Source: Musa acuminata AAA Group
Lineage: Eukaryota > Streptophyta > Magnoliopsida > Zingiberales > Musaceae
Direction: 5' to 3'
NCBI RefSeq assembly: GCF_036884655.1
Contig: NC_088330.1
Coordinates: 33,275,001 to 33,339,000, forward strand
Length of the DNA: 64,000 bases
Shown here: positions 1-13,235 of the stretch, in pieces
Position numbering within the stretch: position 1 is the stretch's first letter
How the letters are laid out: each line of letters opens with the position of its first letter
Position numbers and translations under genes: made by a program
Notes under the pieces: model-generated
The model's input: the letters and a program-made list of their open reading frames with translations, nothing else
Told to the model about the DNA's origin: nothing
Database searches by the model: none

Positions 1-95
1 GTTAGAATTTCGGGTGCGGATCCTAAAATTTTGAATCCGATAAGGTGTTCGTACTCGACTGATACCGTTAAAATTTCTGGTACGGATGCTAAAAC
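1..95. repeat. Imperfect direct repeat at window edge
   Basis: A stretch of about 28 bases at 1-28 is repeated with a few changes at 68-95 (both begin GTTA.AATTTC and contain CGGAT.CTAAAA). It looks like the edge of a dispersed repeat cut by the window start. No coding potential was seen. Confidence 0.5.
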
Positions 96-110
96 AGGAA
101 CCAAGTCCCT

Positions 111-150
111 GTTTGGGCCCCACCAAAGGGCCCATTGTAGGCCCAGGTTG
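111..150 (+). promoter_or_regulatory. GGGCCC/TGGGCC-rich promoter segment upstream of ATG9
   Basis: Three GGCCC-containing motifs lie in about 35 bases (near 115-120, 128-134 and 139-145). Motifs of the form TGGGCC/T are known as site II elements bound by TCP factors in promoters of plant housekeeping genes. The assignment to ATG9 rests only on position, since the presumed 5' exon follows at about 250-437. No clear TATA box was identified. Confidence 0.35.
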
Positions 151-249
151 TCTCCCCAATCATAGGACGGGTAGATATTCGCTATGGAATACAAAAAAAG
201 TAAAGTTTTACGGTTGATTGAGCACAATTCCAATTACTTCCCTGCAGAC

Positions 250-437
250 TATATTAAAGCCCCCGTAATCGATTCTGTTGCGCGTCCAAGCTTTCTCGAC
301 TTCCTTTTCCACCTCCCCGTCGGAGTCCCAATTTCCTCTCCGCCTCCATCTCCCAATCTCCACCGATCTACCTACGGGCACGGCTGCTCTCCTCCGCGAC
401 CGGTAGACTGCCTATCGCCGCCGCCTCCATTCCCTAG
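250..437 (+). other. Probable 5'-UTR exon of ATG9
   Basis: A pyrimidine-rich, GC-richer stretch ends in CTAG|GTAAAC at 437/438, a good donor. The next strong acceptor before the coding start ends at 2307, giving a leader intron of about 1.87 kb. The transcription start is not visible, and extra leader exons between 1.0 and 2.2 kb cannot be excluded. Confidence 0.45.
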
Positions 438-2307
438 GTAAACCTCCTTATCCTTCTCGCATCGTTCGTTCTTCTGTTTTCGATCGTTGCCCTCCGTTTG
501 TCTGCTGCCAAACCTCACCCCCATTTCTTCTTCTCGTCATCGCTGTCGCTGCCGCTGCTGATTTCCGATCGCCATCGTCGTGGTACACCTTTTTCTTCAT
601 TTGTGTCTTGTATACTCCCCCCAAATTGAGGTTTTCCATAGTTCTTGATTCATGTTTATTAATGTGAGTATCGCTGCAAGAGGAACCAAAAACCCTAATT
701 AATTTGTCTGTATTTGGTATCTACCTGGAGGATTCTTCTCGACTGTTGCTTCGATGTGAGTGGAGAGTTAAAAGTCTTAGAGTTGTCTATGCTTAATGTC
801 AACGAGTTGAAGTTCTGGAATCGTTTGGTTGTCTTATTCGGGATTGAGAAGACAGACAGCTACGCGATCAAGCATATCTTAGTTGACAGAGATACAAATC
901 CCAATCTAGATTGGTTGTGTGGTGTATATAGCCTGTGACACTGGCTTATACTTGTATGTAAATATGGATAGATGACTTAAAATAATATACAAAGTTTTCG
1001 ATCACAACATTTGCAGGTATTTTCAAATGGTCTTGAAAATATTGAGCCAAAAAGCTTTGAATTCATGAAGTTTTCTCTCGTTTTTTGGGCTTTAAAGAAG
1101 TATTGAAACTTAAAGACCAATATCATGAAGAAGTAATTAGAAAAAAAAAAAACTGATCTGTTATAGGAATAACAGTGTGCAATAAACAAGAAAGGTCCAA
1201 AAACAGGAAAAGTACAATCGACATTTAGTGTGACTGAGAACTTCACACCTTGTGAGAATGGTATTCTCAGGGCAACAATCGGCACCCATCCTCATGATAG
1301 AATGTTGTCCAACACCATTATGACTTCTACTTGCTATGTTTAATACATGGAGTAGCAAGATGATTGTTTATAATTTTAGGTGTGATAAGGATAGAGTTGT
1401 AGAACTCATCGAGGAAAGTAGTGTAAACAGTAAGAGGAAGAATGATTTAAATGAAAGCATGGAGAAAACAACAATCAGGTCAGTTGCTCCTCTAGAAACA
1501 AAGTTATGCTTCTTAGAATATTTATATATATTTATGCTTTTTTCTCATTGTCGTGTTGATGTTTAAAGGAGGGATCATACATGATCTTGGAGGCCCTGAG
1601 AAACCCCATTTAGATTAAATGCTGATACATAATACTAACTAAAATACACCTGATCCATAGCTAATCAGCCTTCCCAAATGACTAATTGAGAAACACCATA
1701 AACTTCTAAGAAAAATAAAAAAAAGACTGAATGTTAGTTAGTAATTCTAATTTAATCTAATTATAACAAACAAGACTTGACTTTACTCAAATATAGATTG
1801 CCTCACATGTTATGTTGTGTGGTACTTTTTGTATGAAACTATTGATACAGAGATGCCGTTGTATTATTTAAGAATGTAATTACATGTTATTTTTTGCTTT
1901 CTTTCGTGAGATTATATTCTCTTCAAGTGGCATAACTTTGGTGTAGAAACTAAACTATATGGAATCTTTGGGTCTGAATTTCTGGAACCAAAATGCATTT
2001 AGGCTTATCAGTGTACTGTTGCTATCCATGATATCTTTAATACACATTAAAATGAATGCTGTATCTATTTACTGAAGGTAGCAATTCTTTTTTTCTTTCA
2101 CGTCATACATAATGATGTTTGCTTGTTCTTTTCGTCGACTTCTGGGTCCAGTAAATTTCCTGTTTCTCCCTCATACAGATATATACGTCAGAGATCTTTC
2201 TTTTTTCCTTCTCCATCTTTAGTTTTTATATTATCTCCATCTGAACACTTTGTTGATTACCTATGTAAGATGCTTCTTATCCATAAGTACTTTCTTCTGC
2301 CTTTCAG

Positions 2308-2361
2308 ATGCTCATATTGTGGCATGGACTGGAAAGTTTTGCTTGTGCTGGGTATACGTGA
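2308..2361 (+). promoter_or_regulatory. Upstream ORF abutting the ATG9 start codon
   Basis: After the predicted splice acceptor (CAG ending at 2307) the exon opens directly with ATG, giving a 17-codon ORF reading MLILWHGLESFACAGYT. Its TGA occupies 2359-2361 and the main ATG9 ATG begins at 2362, in the same frame. If the leader is spliced as predicted, ribosomes must reinitiate, leak past, or read through the stop to make ATG9. Its use depends on the acceptor being correct. Confidence 0.4.
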
Positions 2362-5300
2362 ATGATGTTCAGTTCACGTAAGGGTTTAATTGCTGCTGAC
2401 AGATGGAAAGGGCAACAGAGAAGTGATTTACCACTTACCACTAAATTGCTCAGTGATGTACCACCTGAGATAGAGTTGTCTGACTATGGAAAACTACCGG
2501 ATTCTGGAACTGAGAGCCCGACTGGACTTCTCGATGGTGAAAACTTAAGGGCAGAAACAATTGTTGATCTAGATATATTTTTTAGAAGGCTTTATAGTTA
2601 TTACTGTGAGAAGGGTCTTTGGTGCATCATCACCAAGTGGATAGTTGAAATTTTAAATGTGATTTTCATGGTACTTTTTATTGCCTTTTTCTTACTTTAT
2701 GTTGATTGGGATGCCTTACGCAAAGCAAAGTGTGGGATAGAAGCAGTTGAGTCAGGGCAAAAGCCTTGTGACCTTGCGAAGGAAGTTGTTAAGCATCAAC
2801 CATTAGTTCCATTTACAGTTACTAAAGCAATTATCATTGCATCCATGGTTATATTGACCTTATATGCACTGCTGAAATTTTTGAAGTTCTTCACGCAACT
2901 TAAAAGTACTGTCATGATTCGCCACTTCTATTATAACCGGTACTTTGCAACTCTCTTGATAGACTTAAATTTTTGAACCATGGTAAAAATTACTAAAGGC
3001 ATCTCTTTCTTTTCAGCCTTAACATTACAGACCGCGATATTCAAACAACACCTTGGCCTCAAGTTCTTGAAAAAGTTGTTCAACTACAGAAATCACAACA
3101 ACTATGTGTGGTCAAGGAGCTTTCTGCACACGATGTGGTAATGCGGATAATGCGCAAGGAGAATTATTTGATTGCGATGCTTAATAAAGGTATCCTAGCA
3201 TTTCCAATTTCCTCATGGGTCCCTGGTGCCGGTCCGGCTGTCAAATCTAGGACAGCAGGAAGGAAAAACCATTTGATACTGCCAAAAACTCTCGAATGGA
3301 CTTTGAATTGGTGCATATTTGAAAGCATGTTTGACAGGTAGTTGTTATTTTGTATGTTTTAGCTAGCTGTACTTTAAACCTCAAGGAGTTTCTTGGGGGT
3401 TCACTAAGAATTTCTTGAATTTGAGAAAATGCATATATGTGATCACCTCCTTTCTATTTCCTGAGAACCATGACTGTGATAAGTATACTGTAAGTAGCTA
3501 AAACCAAGCCAGCATCATACAGGTTGAAGAACCATATTGATTGAGAAACCAATTAGCAAAAGAGTTTACCTTTGTTTCTGTTTCTTTTTAGGGTTTGGTA
3601 TACCAGTATGACATTCAGAGGATAGAGATGGAGATTTTAGTTCCTAAGGGCATAGACTTTGGCATGATTAGAAAAGACTGCAGATTTATTCAACTGAATT
3701 TAGATCATTCCTCTTCCATTTATGTGCGGGGAGTTTCCCTCACAGAAACACCTAGTTTCTGCAGCAAAATGAAGTTTTTGTTTGTTTTAGCTTAAATTAT
3801 GAATTCAATATTCTTCCAGATCATTGTACTTGTCTCTTATATGTGTCAGTCATTTATCTTTGGCTGTTTTCCCCTGTGATTTTCTTCAACAGAACTCCAT
3901 TTTTCGACTCTCCATATGTGTTTATTTTATGGTAGGGCCATTCTTTGTTATGTATGAGCTATGCTATTCAAACACGGAATGGTTATGAAGTTTAGTGCGA
4001 TCGCAGCAGTTAGTTTGGTTCATTAGAACTATAGCTTCCAAAAACTGATAATCTGGTCCACTTTATGTTATATTACAATAGGATAATCTACCAAATTTAT
4101 GATTCTATGGTAGGGTAGTTAATGCCGGAGAGAACATCACTTGTCTTTAAGTAGTTATTTCATAAAAAAAAACATCCAAATGCTCTTTCTAGACAGATTT
4201 TACGAGTGATTTGCTGCCAATAATCTTGAGTTATCTACATGAATATAATTATTTATAAGCACAGGTCTTTTGCATGTAACGTTTTGTTATCTAAATAGAA
4301 AATGCTGATGGTTTTTTCTCTTTTTATAACATATAATTATGTCTTTTTTTTGTATTTGCAGCAATTTTTGTCTTCAGAGGGATTTCCTAAATAACCCTTC
4401 ATCTTTAAGAAAAAGACTCATATATGTTGGGATTGGGTTGTTTCTCATATCACCATGCCTTGTGATCTTTATGTTGGTTTACCTCTTTTTAAGGCATGCT
4501 GAACAGTTCTACCATCATCCAAGTGCAGCCTCATCTCGTAGATGGTCTAATTTGTCAAAATGGATTTTCAGGGAGTTCAATGAGGTACTAATAAACTGGC
4601 AGCCGAAGATTTTTTTTTTCTTTTCATGTATTTTATTCATGGCTTATTTGAACTTAGTTTCTACAAGAATACTCAACAATTGTTTGTAATGTTACAACTT
4701 ATAACACCTCGCATTGTGCTATGATAATTTTCATCTTAAAGATTCTAGGTTATGGAAATTGCATTTTTACAACATCCAACAACAGATAACCATTTTTGAA
4801 ACCTCTGTGAGGAAATCTTCAGCTTTGTCAAACCTTAGATGCTTGGAACTTTAATAAGTGAGCTAATTGGCATAGTTTTCAAGTGGGTTTGGAGGACATT
4901 AGTTCTGGCTGCAATGGTGTTGTTGGTTGATCATCAGAACATTATGTGTTGGACTACTGAGCAAAGCCAGCACTTAGAATGGCACACCTAGTTAAAATTT
5001 TAAAAGAATTCTTCAAAGAATAAAAAAATTGAATGAAATTTTTGTTTGGATTGTGAGTATGAGGGTAGCGCTGATCACAGGGGTGGTAAGGATGCACTTA
5101 ATGCAGGAGAGTCTAAGGCTGGAGACATGATAGACACACAACCATATTTTTTGCAGTTAAACAATCTAGTCTTTTTGGTTCTTGATTTATTTCTTAATTC
5201 ATAGGTTTGCTCTGGTTGGCATCTGATTGTGACGGTCAGCTTGACTTGTCACAGTTTATGGCATTTGCATCGATACACACAGCGTCAGCGAGGGGGCTGA

Positions 5301-8300
5301 CACATTCTAATTCTTATTGCACATGGATTGAAGCCTAAAATGTTGGGTAGGTCAGTTATGACACAGATTTAGAAGGTTTCAACTTTCAAGTTTGACAATT
5401 CTACAACTTGGTATATGCATGACTTTGATGCACTTCGCTCAAACAAAAGTCTTCCCCTAACTACAAGGCCAGTTTTGTGTGAAGAACACCTTTTCTTTCT
5501 AGAGTGTTGAGATCTTAGAGTCAAGGAATAAAAGCAACTAACTCTCCAAGCATGGATGTATAATGAAGCATGAGGATAAAATCTTGGAAGTGCATAATCC
5601 AGAGTGAGGATGAAAGCTTTTGGCAAGAATATCAAACAATAAGATACTAGCATGCTTCTTGCCTTTGTTTTGATAATCTTGTTGTTCCAAATCCTACTAT
5701 GGATCTTTTGTATTAGGAACTGGAAAGTATATCCTAGTATAAAGCAATTGTACTGATATTTCCCTCTACATAATCTCCTATAAGGAGCTTGAAGACAAAA
5801 TGATTATCATGCTAAAATGGAACATCAAGAAATTAATTTGCATGACGCTGTAAAGTCAAAATATAAGTTCATTACTCATTTATCATTTGATTGCTGCAAT
5901 GACAGTTGCAGATCATTACTCAATTTGGTATTTTTATATTTCCTAAATTTCAGGTGGATCATTTGTTTATACATCGGTTAAACAACAGTGTCGTACCTGC
6001 GTCAAATTATCTAAAGCAATTTCCATCGCCTCTGATCACCATAATAGCCAAGTTCGTGTCTTTTGTTTCCGGAGGCTTCGCTGCAATTCTAATTATATTT
6101 GCAATCTTGGATGAATCCCTGCTAGAGGGTCAGGTATGTTATTTATCCTGTCAACTTTTCTGTAGGTTAATGTGTGAACATAATGTTTGACTTTTATGCT
6201 TGAATTTGTTCATTAGATATTTGGTCGCAACTTATTTTGGTATGCTGCTGTTTTTGGAACTGTGACTGCCATAAGTCGAGTTGCTGTGACAGATGAACTT
6301 CAAGTGCTTGATCCAGAAGGTGCAATGTCTCTCGTCATTCAACAGACACATTATATGCCAAAAAGGTGGTGTGGTAGAGAAAACAGTGATTCCGTCCGAA
6401 CAGAATTTGAGACCCTGTTTCAGGTGATGTTAGTTGTACACTGTTGTTCTTTCAGTTCTATTATTGATTAAACACCTTTTTACCGGTGAAGAATTTGTTC
6501 ATGATATAGTTTGAGGAATCTTCTGAGGGGCATATGAATTTGATGGTGCTCCATTTACTAGCCCTTCGCTTAGCCCTTTAAAGTTTTGGTGGATTATTAA
6601 TAGTTAGTTTACAAGTAGATGTTGTGTTATCCTAATGAAGAAAACTTTCTTAGCACTTGGACAACTAGACGCAATGTGTTAAATTTTCTAATTTAGTTTG
6701 GAATGATGGAAGGAATCTCTGATGCTCTTATTTGTTTTTTTCCCACTCCACCGTTTAAATAAGTACATGGAACATTGTCTTAACTCATAAGACTAATTGA
6801 GGTTTAGATTTCACTGAATCTGTTTAATACTTATGGTGCTCTATTGCTTTATTTTTCCACTTTCTGAACTATATTTTAATGTGATCATGTTTCAATGTTT
6901 TTCATGAATATTTTAATGGGACCATTTAATGGGATCATGTTTTAATGCTTTTAATGAAAATTTAGTGGCATCATAAATCCCATTGAAAATATCAACTGCT
7001 GCAAGTTGGTCATAAAGGAATTGAAAATTTTGCTTATTTGTTCCGTTTTAGTGCAGTATACAGGAATGATGCTACTGGAAGAGATGGCCTCAATATTTGT
7101 TACACCTTACTTGCTAATATTTGTTGTGCCAAGGGTAAAATTAGTTGCTGCTCTAAAAACTTGCCTTGTTAAGGTCATATGTAAATCTAGTAAATGTGTT
7201 TCTACTGATTCACAGCATGTTGATGATATTTTACAATTCATTTCAAACTTTACGGTGTATGTTGATGGTGTTGGCGATGTTTGCAGGTTAGTGTTTGTAC
7301 TGTGTTCTTTTTTTTCCCATCAAAATCAATTCTTCTTGATCATCATACATGTTTGCTGGTTCTACTATTTTTCAAATGTAGCTTTAGTTTGTTCGACTTT
7401 CAAAGCCATGGAAATAGGAAGCATGGTTCTCCGTTTGACACAGAAAGATATAAGTGGAGTTCCCAGGGAAAATTGGAGAAATCATTTTTAAGGTATTTTT
7501 TCCTTAATAGTTAAGATTTTCTTTTCAAGACGTTTTCCGCATGAAACTCTGTTAGTTGATTAAGCTTGTATGAACCTTTTTCCCAATGTGAAGGTTCAGC
7601 CTTTCGTCTTTACCTTCTCTTAATAGTGAATAATCTTGGGTAGTTATTTACCCTGTTACACAAATGATTTGATGAAAAGCTAATAAATATTTGTATTGTT
7701 TCATTTTGCAAAAATCCTCTGTGTTTTTGGGGTTTCTTTTGAATTATTTGGTTTTCGGGAGCTATTCTCTATTGGAAAGAGTAATAAATTGATGGCCATG
7801 GTTTGTTAGATGCATTTGTTAGATCTATAATGAATTGATGGCTATCTGTATGGAAAGTACTCGATAATTATTTAGTTAAGGAGAGAATGAAACAATAATC
7901 TTTTGTGCATTGCTAATATATCATGTGATCAACCTGTCAAAGTGCAAATTACACCAATCCGGTGATAAACTGTTATAACATTTTGCTTATTACTGAAGCT
8001 ATATGTAGAGTGTTGTATGGATCTCTTATTTTAGTAGTTATTTGTCGTGTGTTGTATGGATGACTACTATATTGTGCATCTCATTCCTGTACCCAAACTT
8101 GATTCTTATTCTTTCTGCAGCTTCCAGAGCACCTACCCATGCTGGGAACCCAGTAGACATGGTCAACAGTTCCTATCTGGTCTCCGCAAATTCAGAGAAA
8201 AACAGATGCATCCTCAAACCGTTCAGGAGAACCCATCAACTCATACATCACACTTAAAATCTAAATTGAAAGACCAAACTGAACTGACCAAGAGATTCTT

Positions 8301-8988
8301 CTCAGGGGATGAACAGCACGGCAACCAGGGCATTTCTCCTACTGATCATAAACTTGGTTCTTTATGGGCAATAAGTCCTAGTCAAAAGACTCACCCATAT
8401 ATCTGGGATTGGTACTACACAGATTTCCAGCTAAACCGAGATGTTAATCCAAATAATGCAATAACCCTGCCGACAGAAGAGATGTGCCCACCATTGAATA
8501 AACAGCTAACTGAAGCTGAAGATGATGAAAATTGGTGTCCTCAGTTCTCAGATAGACATCATAGTCAGTTAGAGGGCTCCTCATCCAGGAATGATGCCAT
8601 TCAACACCAGAGTCCAGAGCACCATGATATTGGCCGTTGGTGGGACCGTCATCCTGGCCCTTCATCGTTTGTGCCACAGGCAAGCTTTTTGGAACCCCCT
8701 TGCTATGGTCAGCAAAATTTCGATTTTCACAGTGATGATACAGTTTGGAGAAGTGAGGCGCAAGTTGCAAATGGTGTCGAGGACAATAGTGTGCAGAAAA
8801 ACCTGCACAACATGTCCAGAACAACGGACATGGATGATTCTGGTACAGACGATGATGCATTCAATCTTCATTTTACAGATGACAATGACAAATCTTTTAT
8901 TGGCAAGACCAGTTATACTCCTAACAGTGTTCCATCAATAACCATTCCGGTGACAATAATACCGAGCAGCAAAGATCCTGTGTGGTAA
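2362..8988 (+). CDS. ATG9: Autophagy-related protein 9 (ATG9), 10 coding exons, 878 aa
   Basis: ATG9 is the only multispanning core autophagy protein. It is a lipid scramblase on Golgi-derived vesicles that seeds and expands the autophagosome membrane together with ATG2 and ATG18. Coding exons: 2362-2939, 3017-3337, 4362-4584, 5954-6133, 6217-6423, 7057-7134, 7216-7286, 7382-7492 and 8121-8988, with a separate 5'-UTR exon ending near 437; all junctions are GT-AG and keep frame. Family hallmarks seen: an N-terminal IELSDY motif, YSYYCEKGLW before TM1 (about residues 92-114), TM2 (about 154-173), RHFYYN, LSAHDVVMRIMRKENYL, the LVYLFLRHAEQFY block, SHGN and SSQGK motifs, and a long acidic, disordered C-terminal exon. 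Length is close to the 866 aa I recall for Arabidopsis ATG9. Nine coding exons are listed; with the leader exon this makes ten. The in-frame ORF at 3595-3795 lies inside an intron and is skipped. ATG9 identity is near certain. Confidence 0.95.
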
Positions 8989-11050
8989 CCAATAATGATG
9001 TCTAACCATTAGTTTGGGATCAGTAGGCTGAATATAGAGACAATTTATCTGATGTGGTAAATGGTTAGAATGTGATTCTTTTGTTGTGTGTGTATATATA
9101 TATATATATGAAGTCCGGACATTATAATACGCTTTGATACAGTGCAATTATTAAAGTACTGTGTCATGGGATTGTTTATATCTCTCAATTAAAATGGCTT
9201 ACATTGTCATCACTTAAGATGGTTTTCTATGTGTTACATTTACCAGCTTCTTCATTGCCGATTCGTTTCTTCAAGCTGGTGATAATTCTGTGCGACAATG
9301 GATCCTGGGTTGCACTTTGCGATATCTCATATTGGCATTGATGAACTTGAAATCTACAGAATTGTGTAACATGACATGGAGGGAACCTGTCTTCCCTCGC
9401 TACAATTGAGCTGGTGCAGTCCTTATTGGAATCTCTTTCTTCATAGTAGTTTCTCTCAGTTGGGTTGATGACATGGTTGCAGATTGTTTAAGTTGTTGGC
9501 TGCCTATTTTCTAACCAGAGTTAAAGTTGGATGCCTATTTGTTGGAACTATGAAAGAAAACACTAAATTTTCCTCCCTCCTCTTAAAGGGATTTTTAGCT
9601 ACTCATTGGAAGGGGAGGGGTCTTTCCTTCCCTTCATATTATTATTATTAAGAGAAAAGCTACAACCAAATCTACAAGTAGTAAATCTAATACCATTTCT
9701 ATACGAAGTGTTAGGAAAAGCTACACTGGCATAAACTGCATTATTGTAGCTAAACAGCCTCCACAACTTCATTATTGTGAACGCACCGACACATGGATGG
9801 AAGTTTTGTGTAAATCCAATCATCAACGTTAGTCTAATAATTTATAAGAACTCGAAACCTCGCAGCTCTCTATTCTTAGTAAAATAATCACATTGGCGCA
9901 ATGGAGCTTATGATGAACTTCACCAAGATCTTGAGATCTAAGATTGATCCTGAAGTTTCTGGAATACCCATTTTTCTTTGTCAAGCCTCGTCTTAGTGAT
10001 ATGGAGAAAGCTAATGGAAATAGTTATAGAGTTATAGTGGTTGCTCATACTAGTAGACTATAATAGTTCATCATAGTTATACATCACTTGCTTAAAATCC
10101 TAAAAGCCAGAGCTTGTAGCTCTCCCATATCAACGTCTGCTTCCCTTGTGCCTACTTTGTGTGGACATCTCCTGCGCTGTCATAATAGATTGAGCACTGC
10201 AATCAAGGGAGCTCTGTGGAGAGATGGATTCCTCACAGGACATTTGCTAGGGAAGCGGATTAGAGTATTCATAAGTTTGCCATGTGTTCCCTGGCGATTG
10301 TCAGTGAACCATGCTGTGAGCTAGTTGTGCCGTGGCTTGCATCAACCGCGACTGCAGCCTTGCAACCCGTAGCATCGACACAAAAGCCATTGATTACTGA
10401 CTGGTGGATTCACATTTTGCATGAAGTATTTGGTGAGAGGAGAAGAATGACACCTTAGATGCTAATAAGCTTTTGAATCTAGAAAGGATTAAAAGAATTT
10501 TTTTTTTAATTTATGCAAGATATACAATATGCCTCGGTCTTGAATTGAGTTAACTCAAGAGAAATTTTTTTATTAATTTTTATATAATAAAAAATTAATT
10601 TTTTTTCTTAGATAAAATAATAAATCTTGTACCAACTTTTAGATATATTTGATCTCCCAATTTATCCTTTGGTTTCGAATTTTTTCATCTCTCTCCAACA
10701 TATGATCATCATTTGAATCATTTAATTCAAACATAAAAACAAAAGAGTCGTTGTTAAAGGTTTATAACATTATAGATTTTGTGTCAACCATCTCTCCCCG
10801 TCGACCAACGGAGTTCTTCAAAGCTACAAGACATTGGTCAGCTATAAGACATTGGTCAACTTCTAGAACCATGAAACTGGTCTAAATGATCCGTATTTGG
10901 ATTCTCGAGAAAGCGTTGAGGAAGTAGGTCGGCTTTTGAAGTCAAAGAAACACGTTGTTACCAACTGCAATAGCGCAACTATGTGGCCAACACAGCAGTA
11001 TGCAATAGTCATGGCTGCATAGTCACGATCCGTCGCAACGATAATAAATC
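8989..11050. other. ATG9 3' flank and intergenic DNA
   Basis: The ATG9 3' UTR probably covers the first 150-200 bases, including a short TG/TA microsatellite at about 9084-9108. The rest is AT-rich intergenic sequence with no ORF that resembles a protein. A small tandem duplication of the segment containing AAGACATTGGTCA sits at about 10823-10860. Confidence 0.5.
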
Positions 11051-11051
11051 T

Positions 11052-11680
11052 TATATGTATATGAAGATAAGTGAAAATGTTATCACATTCTTGATGCTAT
11101 ACGTGGATGACATCCTAATCATTGGAAATGATATAGGAATGCTCTATACAGTCAATACTTGATTATCTAGATACTTCTCTACGAAGGATTCGTTAACAGC
11201 ATGTTAAGAATGAAGATGAGCCTTATGTATACAAGAATATAAATGAGAGTGCTATAGCACCTTCTTGGTGCTATATGTGGATGACATTCTAATCATTGGG
11301 AATGATATAGGAATGCTCTTCATGGTTAAGACTTGGTTATCTAGACACTTCTTCATTAATAACTTAAATAAAGCACCATATATTCTGAAAATTTGGATCT
11401 ATAGAGTTATATCTAAGAGGATGCTTCACTTGTCCCAATCAAAGTACATAGACACTATTATTAAAAGGTTTGACATGAAAAATTTTAAGAGAAGTGTCAT
11501 ACCAATGAAACATAAAATACCACTTTCCAAAAGTATGTCCCCAAAGACTCATGTAGAAGAGCAGACATAGATATGATACCCTATACGTCAACGATAGGGT
11601 CAATCATGTATACTATGTTATATACTAGGCGTGATGTTGCTTGTGGTGATGTAGCAGTGGAAAGATTATTAGTTACAATT
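11052..11680 (+). pseudogene. Degraded Ty1/copia reverse transcriptase fragment, locally duplicated
   Basis: The reading at 11265-11570 carries the copia RT catalytic signature YVDDIL followed by residues typical of the region after it (LSQSKYIDTIIKRFDM). After a stop it continues around 11576-11640 as TIGSIMYTMLYTRRDVA, the usual copia stretch leading to RNase H. A diverged copy of the YVDDIL segment precedes it at about 11100-11180, roughly 174 bases upstream. Gag, integrase and RNase H are absent and stops interrupt the frame, so this is a dead remnant. Confidence 0.75.
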
Positions 11681-11689
11681 TTAGGCTTG

Positions 11690-12029
11690 ACGTCCTCGTC
11701 AAGCCCCAACATAACCCAGATCAGGCTCTAGCATAGTGTATGTGAGGCATAGCTCAGTGGTGGCTTCACGCCGTGACGAGTCCTCTGACTCCGTTTACGG
11801 GTAGCCCTTTCCTACTCGAGCCCCCTCACCATGCCCAAATGCTAGGTCGGCTCTGATACCAAATATCACGACCTGGGCCTAATGGGCTAACTGGCCTATC
11901 AACTTCGTTTGGTCTAAACTACTAACCAAAATGCTTAAGCTGAAGTTGATAGTAATACACTCATCAGACCCTTATAAGCCAATCTTAATCTTGTCCACTT
12001 TCGATATGAGACTAATCAGGGATGTTACA
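11690..12029 (-). mobile_element. TRIM-like small LTR element (copy 1)
   Basis: Read on the minus strand it starts TGTAACATCCCTGATTAGTC at 12029 and runs about 165 bases of LTR-like sequence to a tRNA-Met primer-binding site TGGTATCAGAGCC (11861-11849). Roughly 160 bases of non-coding interior follow. The same unit occurs in the opposite orientation at 53563-53900. Small size, LTR plus PBS and no coding capacity fit a terminal-repeat retrotransposon in miniature. The outer edge near 11690 is uncertain and the second LTR is missing or truncated. It appears inserted in older copia debris. Confidence 0.6.
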
Positions 12030-12039
12030 ATTATTATGA

Positions 12040-12500
12040 TATGTTTTTACTTTATATTAGATAATGAATATATTGTGATGTCCTTAGATCCGTGAAATGA
12101 GAATTGGATCATGATGAGATCATGATAATGAGACCAATTCGTCTTTAAACGTAGACCTTGAATATTTCATAGATTACTCGAGAGGGACATCGAGATAACC
12201 TGACATACTAGTGTGCTATATATCCATCCATATGATGGAGGCAGTTAGTCTCATAACTACTTGTATGGGACACTAGGGATATTGTGCTAATGCTCATTAG
12301 AGAATGAGTTCACTAAATGATCCATTTATGGAATGTTGGATGGTTAATGATATCTCATCGTTAGACAACGACTCTGTAGTCCTAATTGGGTATTTGGTTC
12401 TTAGACTTTAGACACCAATGATACCTTATTTGAGTGTTATGTTCTTTAATACCGAACTTATAGGTTTAAAAATTTTGGATCTAGTATAAACTATCATTAT
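12040..12500 (+). mobile_element. Possible 3' remnant of a copia retroelement
   Basis: The segment beginning GTGATGTCCTTAGATCCGTG, with blocks such as CGAGAGGGACATCGAGATAA and CATATGATGGAGGCAGTTAG, resembles a non-coding stretch I recall downstream of pol in many plant copia elements. With the RT fragment at 11052-11680 it may be one old element split by the TRIM-like insertion. This rests on remembered similarity, so the call is tentative. Confidence 0.4.
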
Positions 12501-12691
12501 GAAATTTACAGCCCTTTATTCAATCATTTTAAGGAATAATAAATCCTTTTTCTGTACATCTAATCTTCTTATACAACAGTATTTGTACGTATCTACGATT
12601 ACATACATACGTTACAAAACCTGTATCTCTTCTTTGACTACCTTCACCAGGCTCTTCTTTTAGAGCATAAAACAGAAGGGAATGTTCTCCG

Positions 12692-13204
12692 CTAAACAGG
12701 TCTCATTTCGTCAAGCATGTTGATGAGCCACTTCTTCTTGTCATCCAAGCCAGCGAGGTGGACTAGGAAATCGCCGTCGGAGTAGACGCCTGACGGGAAG
12801 CAAGGAAGCGAGGATTAGCAGTTGGATACAATGTGAATCAAGCAGTCGGAGGGAGAAGAAGCGATACCGTTCCAGGTAGCCCGCGGCGAGGTGAAGAGGC
12901 GGTGCAGCGACTTGAGCGTGGGAACCCAGGGGTAGGAGTTGAAGAGGCACTGCGCGGGCGACACAGCGACGTGGGCTCCCAGTTCCTCCGCCGGGAGGGT
13001 GCGGAGCAGGTGCTTCAGCGCGTCGTTGTCGCCGCTCTTGGTGGATCCGAAGCGAACGAAGGACGTCTGGTTCCACCATGTCTGCAAGAACTTGTCGCTC
13101 CACTCCGATCGCCGCACGAAGAAGACGCCTGCGAAAGCCACGCGGAGAACCAAATCGGCATGCAATGGATATCCTTCCCTTTTATTTTAATTTCATAATT
13201 TAAT

Positions 13205-13235
<31 letters not shown>

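Noticed and set aside
3595..3795. 66-codon plus-strand ORF between ATG9 exons
   Set aside because: ATG9 protein continuity requires splicing 3337 to 4362 directly; this ORF is intronic and unlike ATG9.
12833..13198. Plus-strand ORFs at the left end of the GT34-like gene
   Set aside because: They are antisense shadows of exon 4, which is supported by clear glycosyltransferase motifs on the minus strand.
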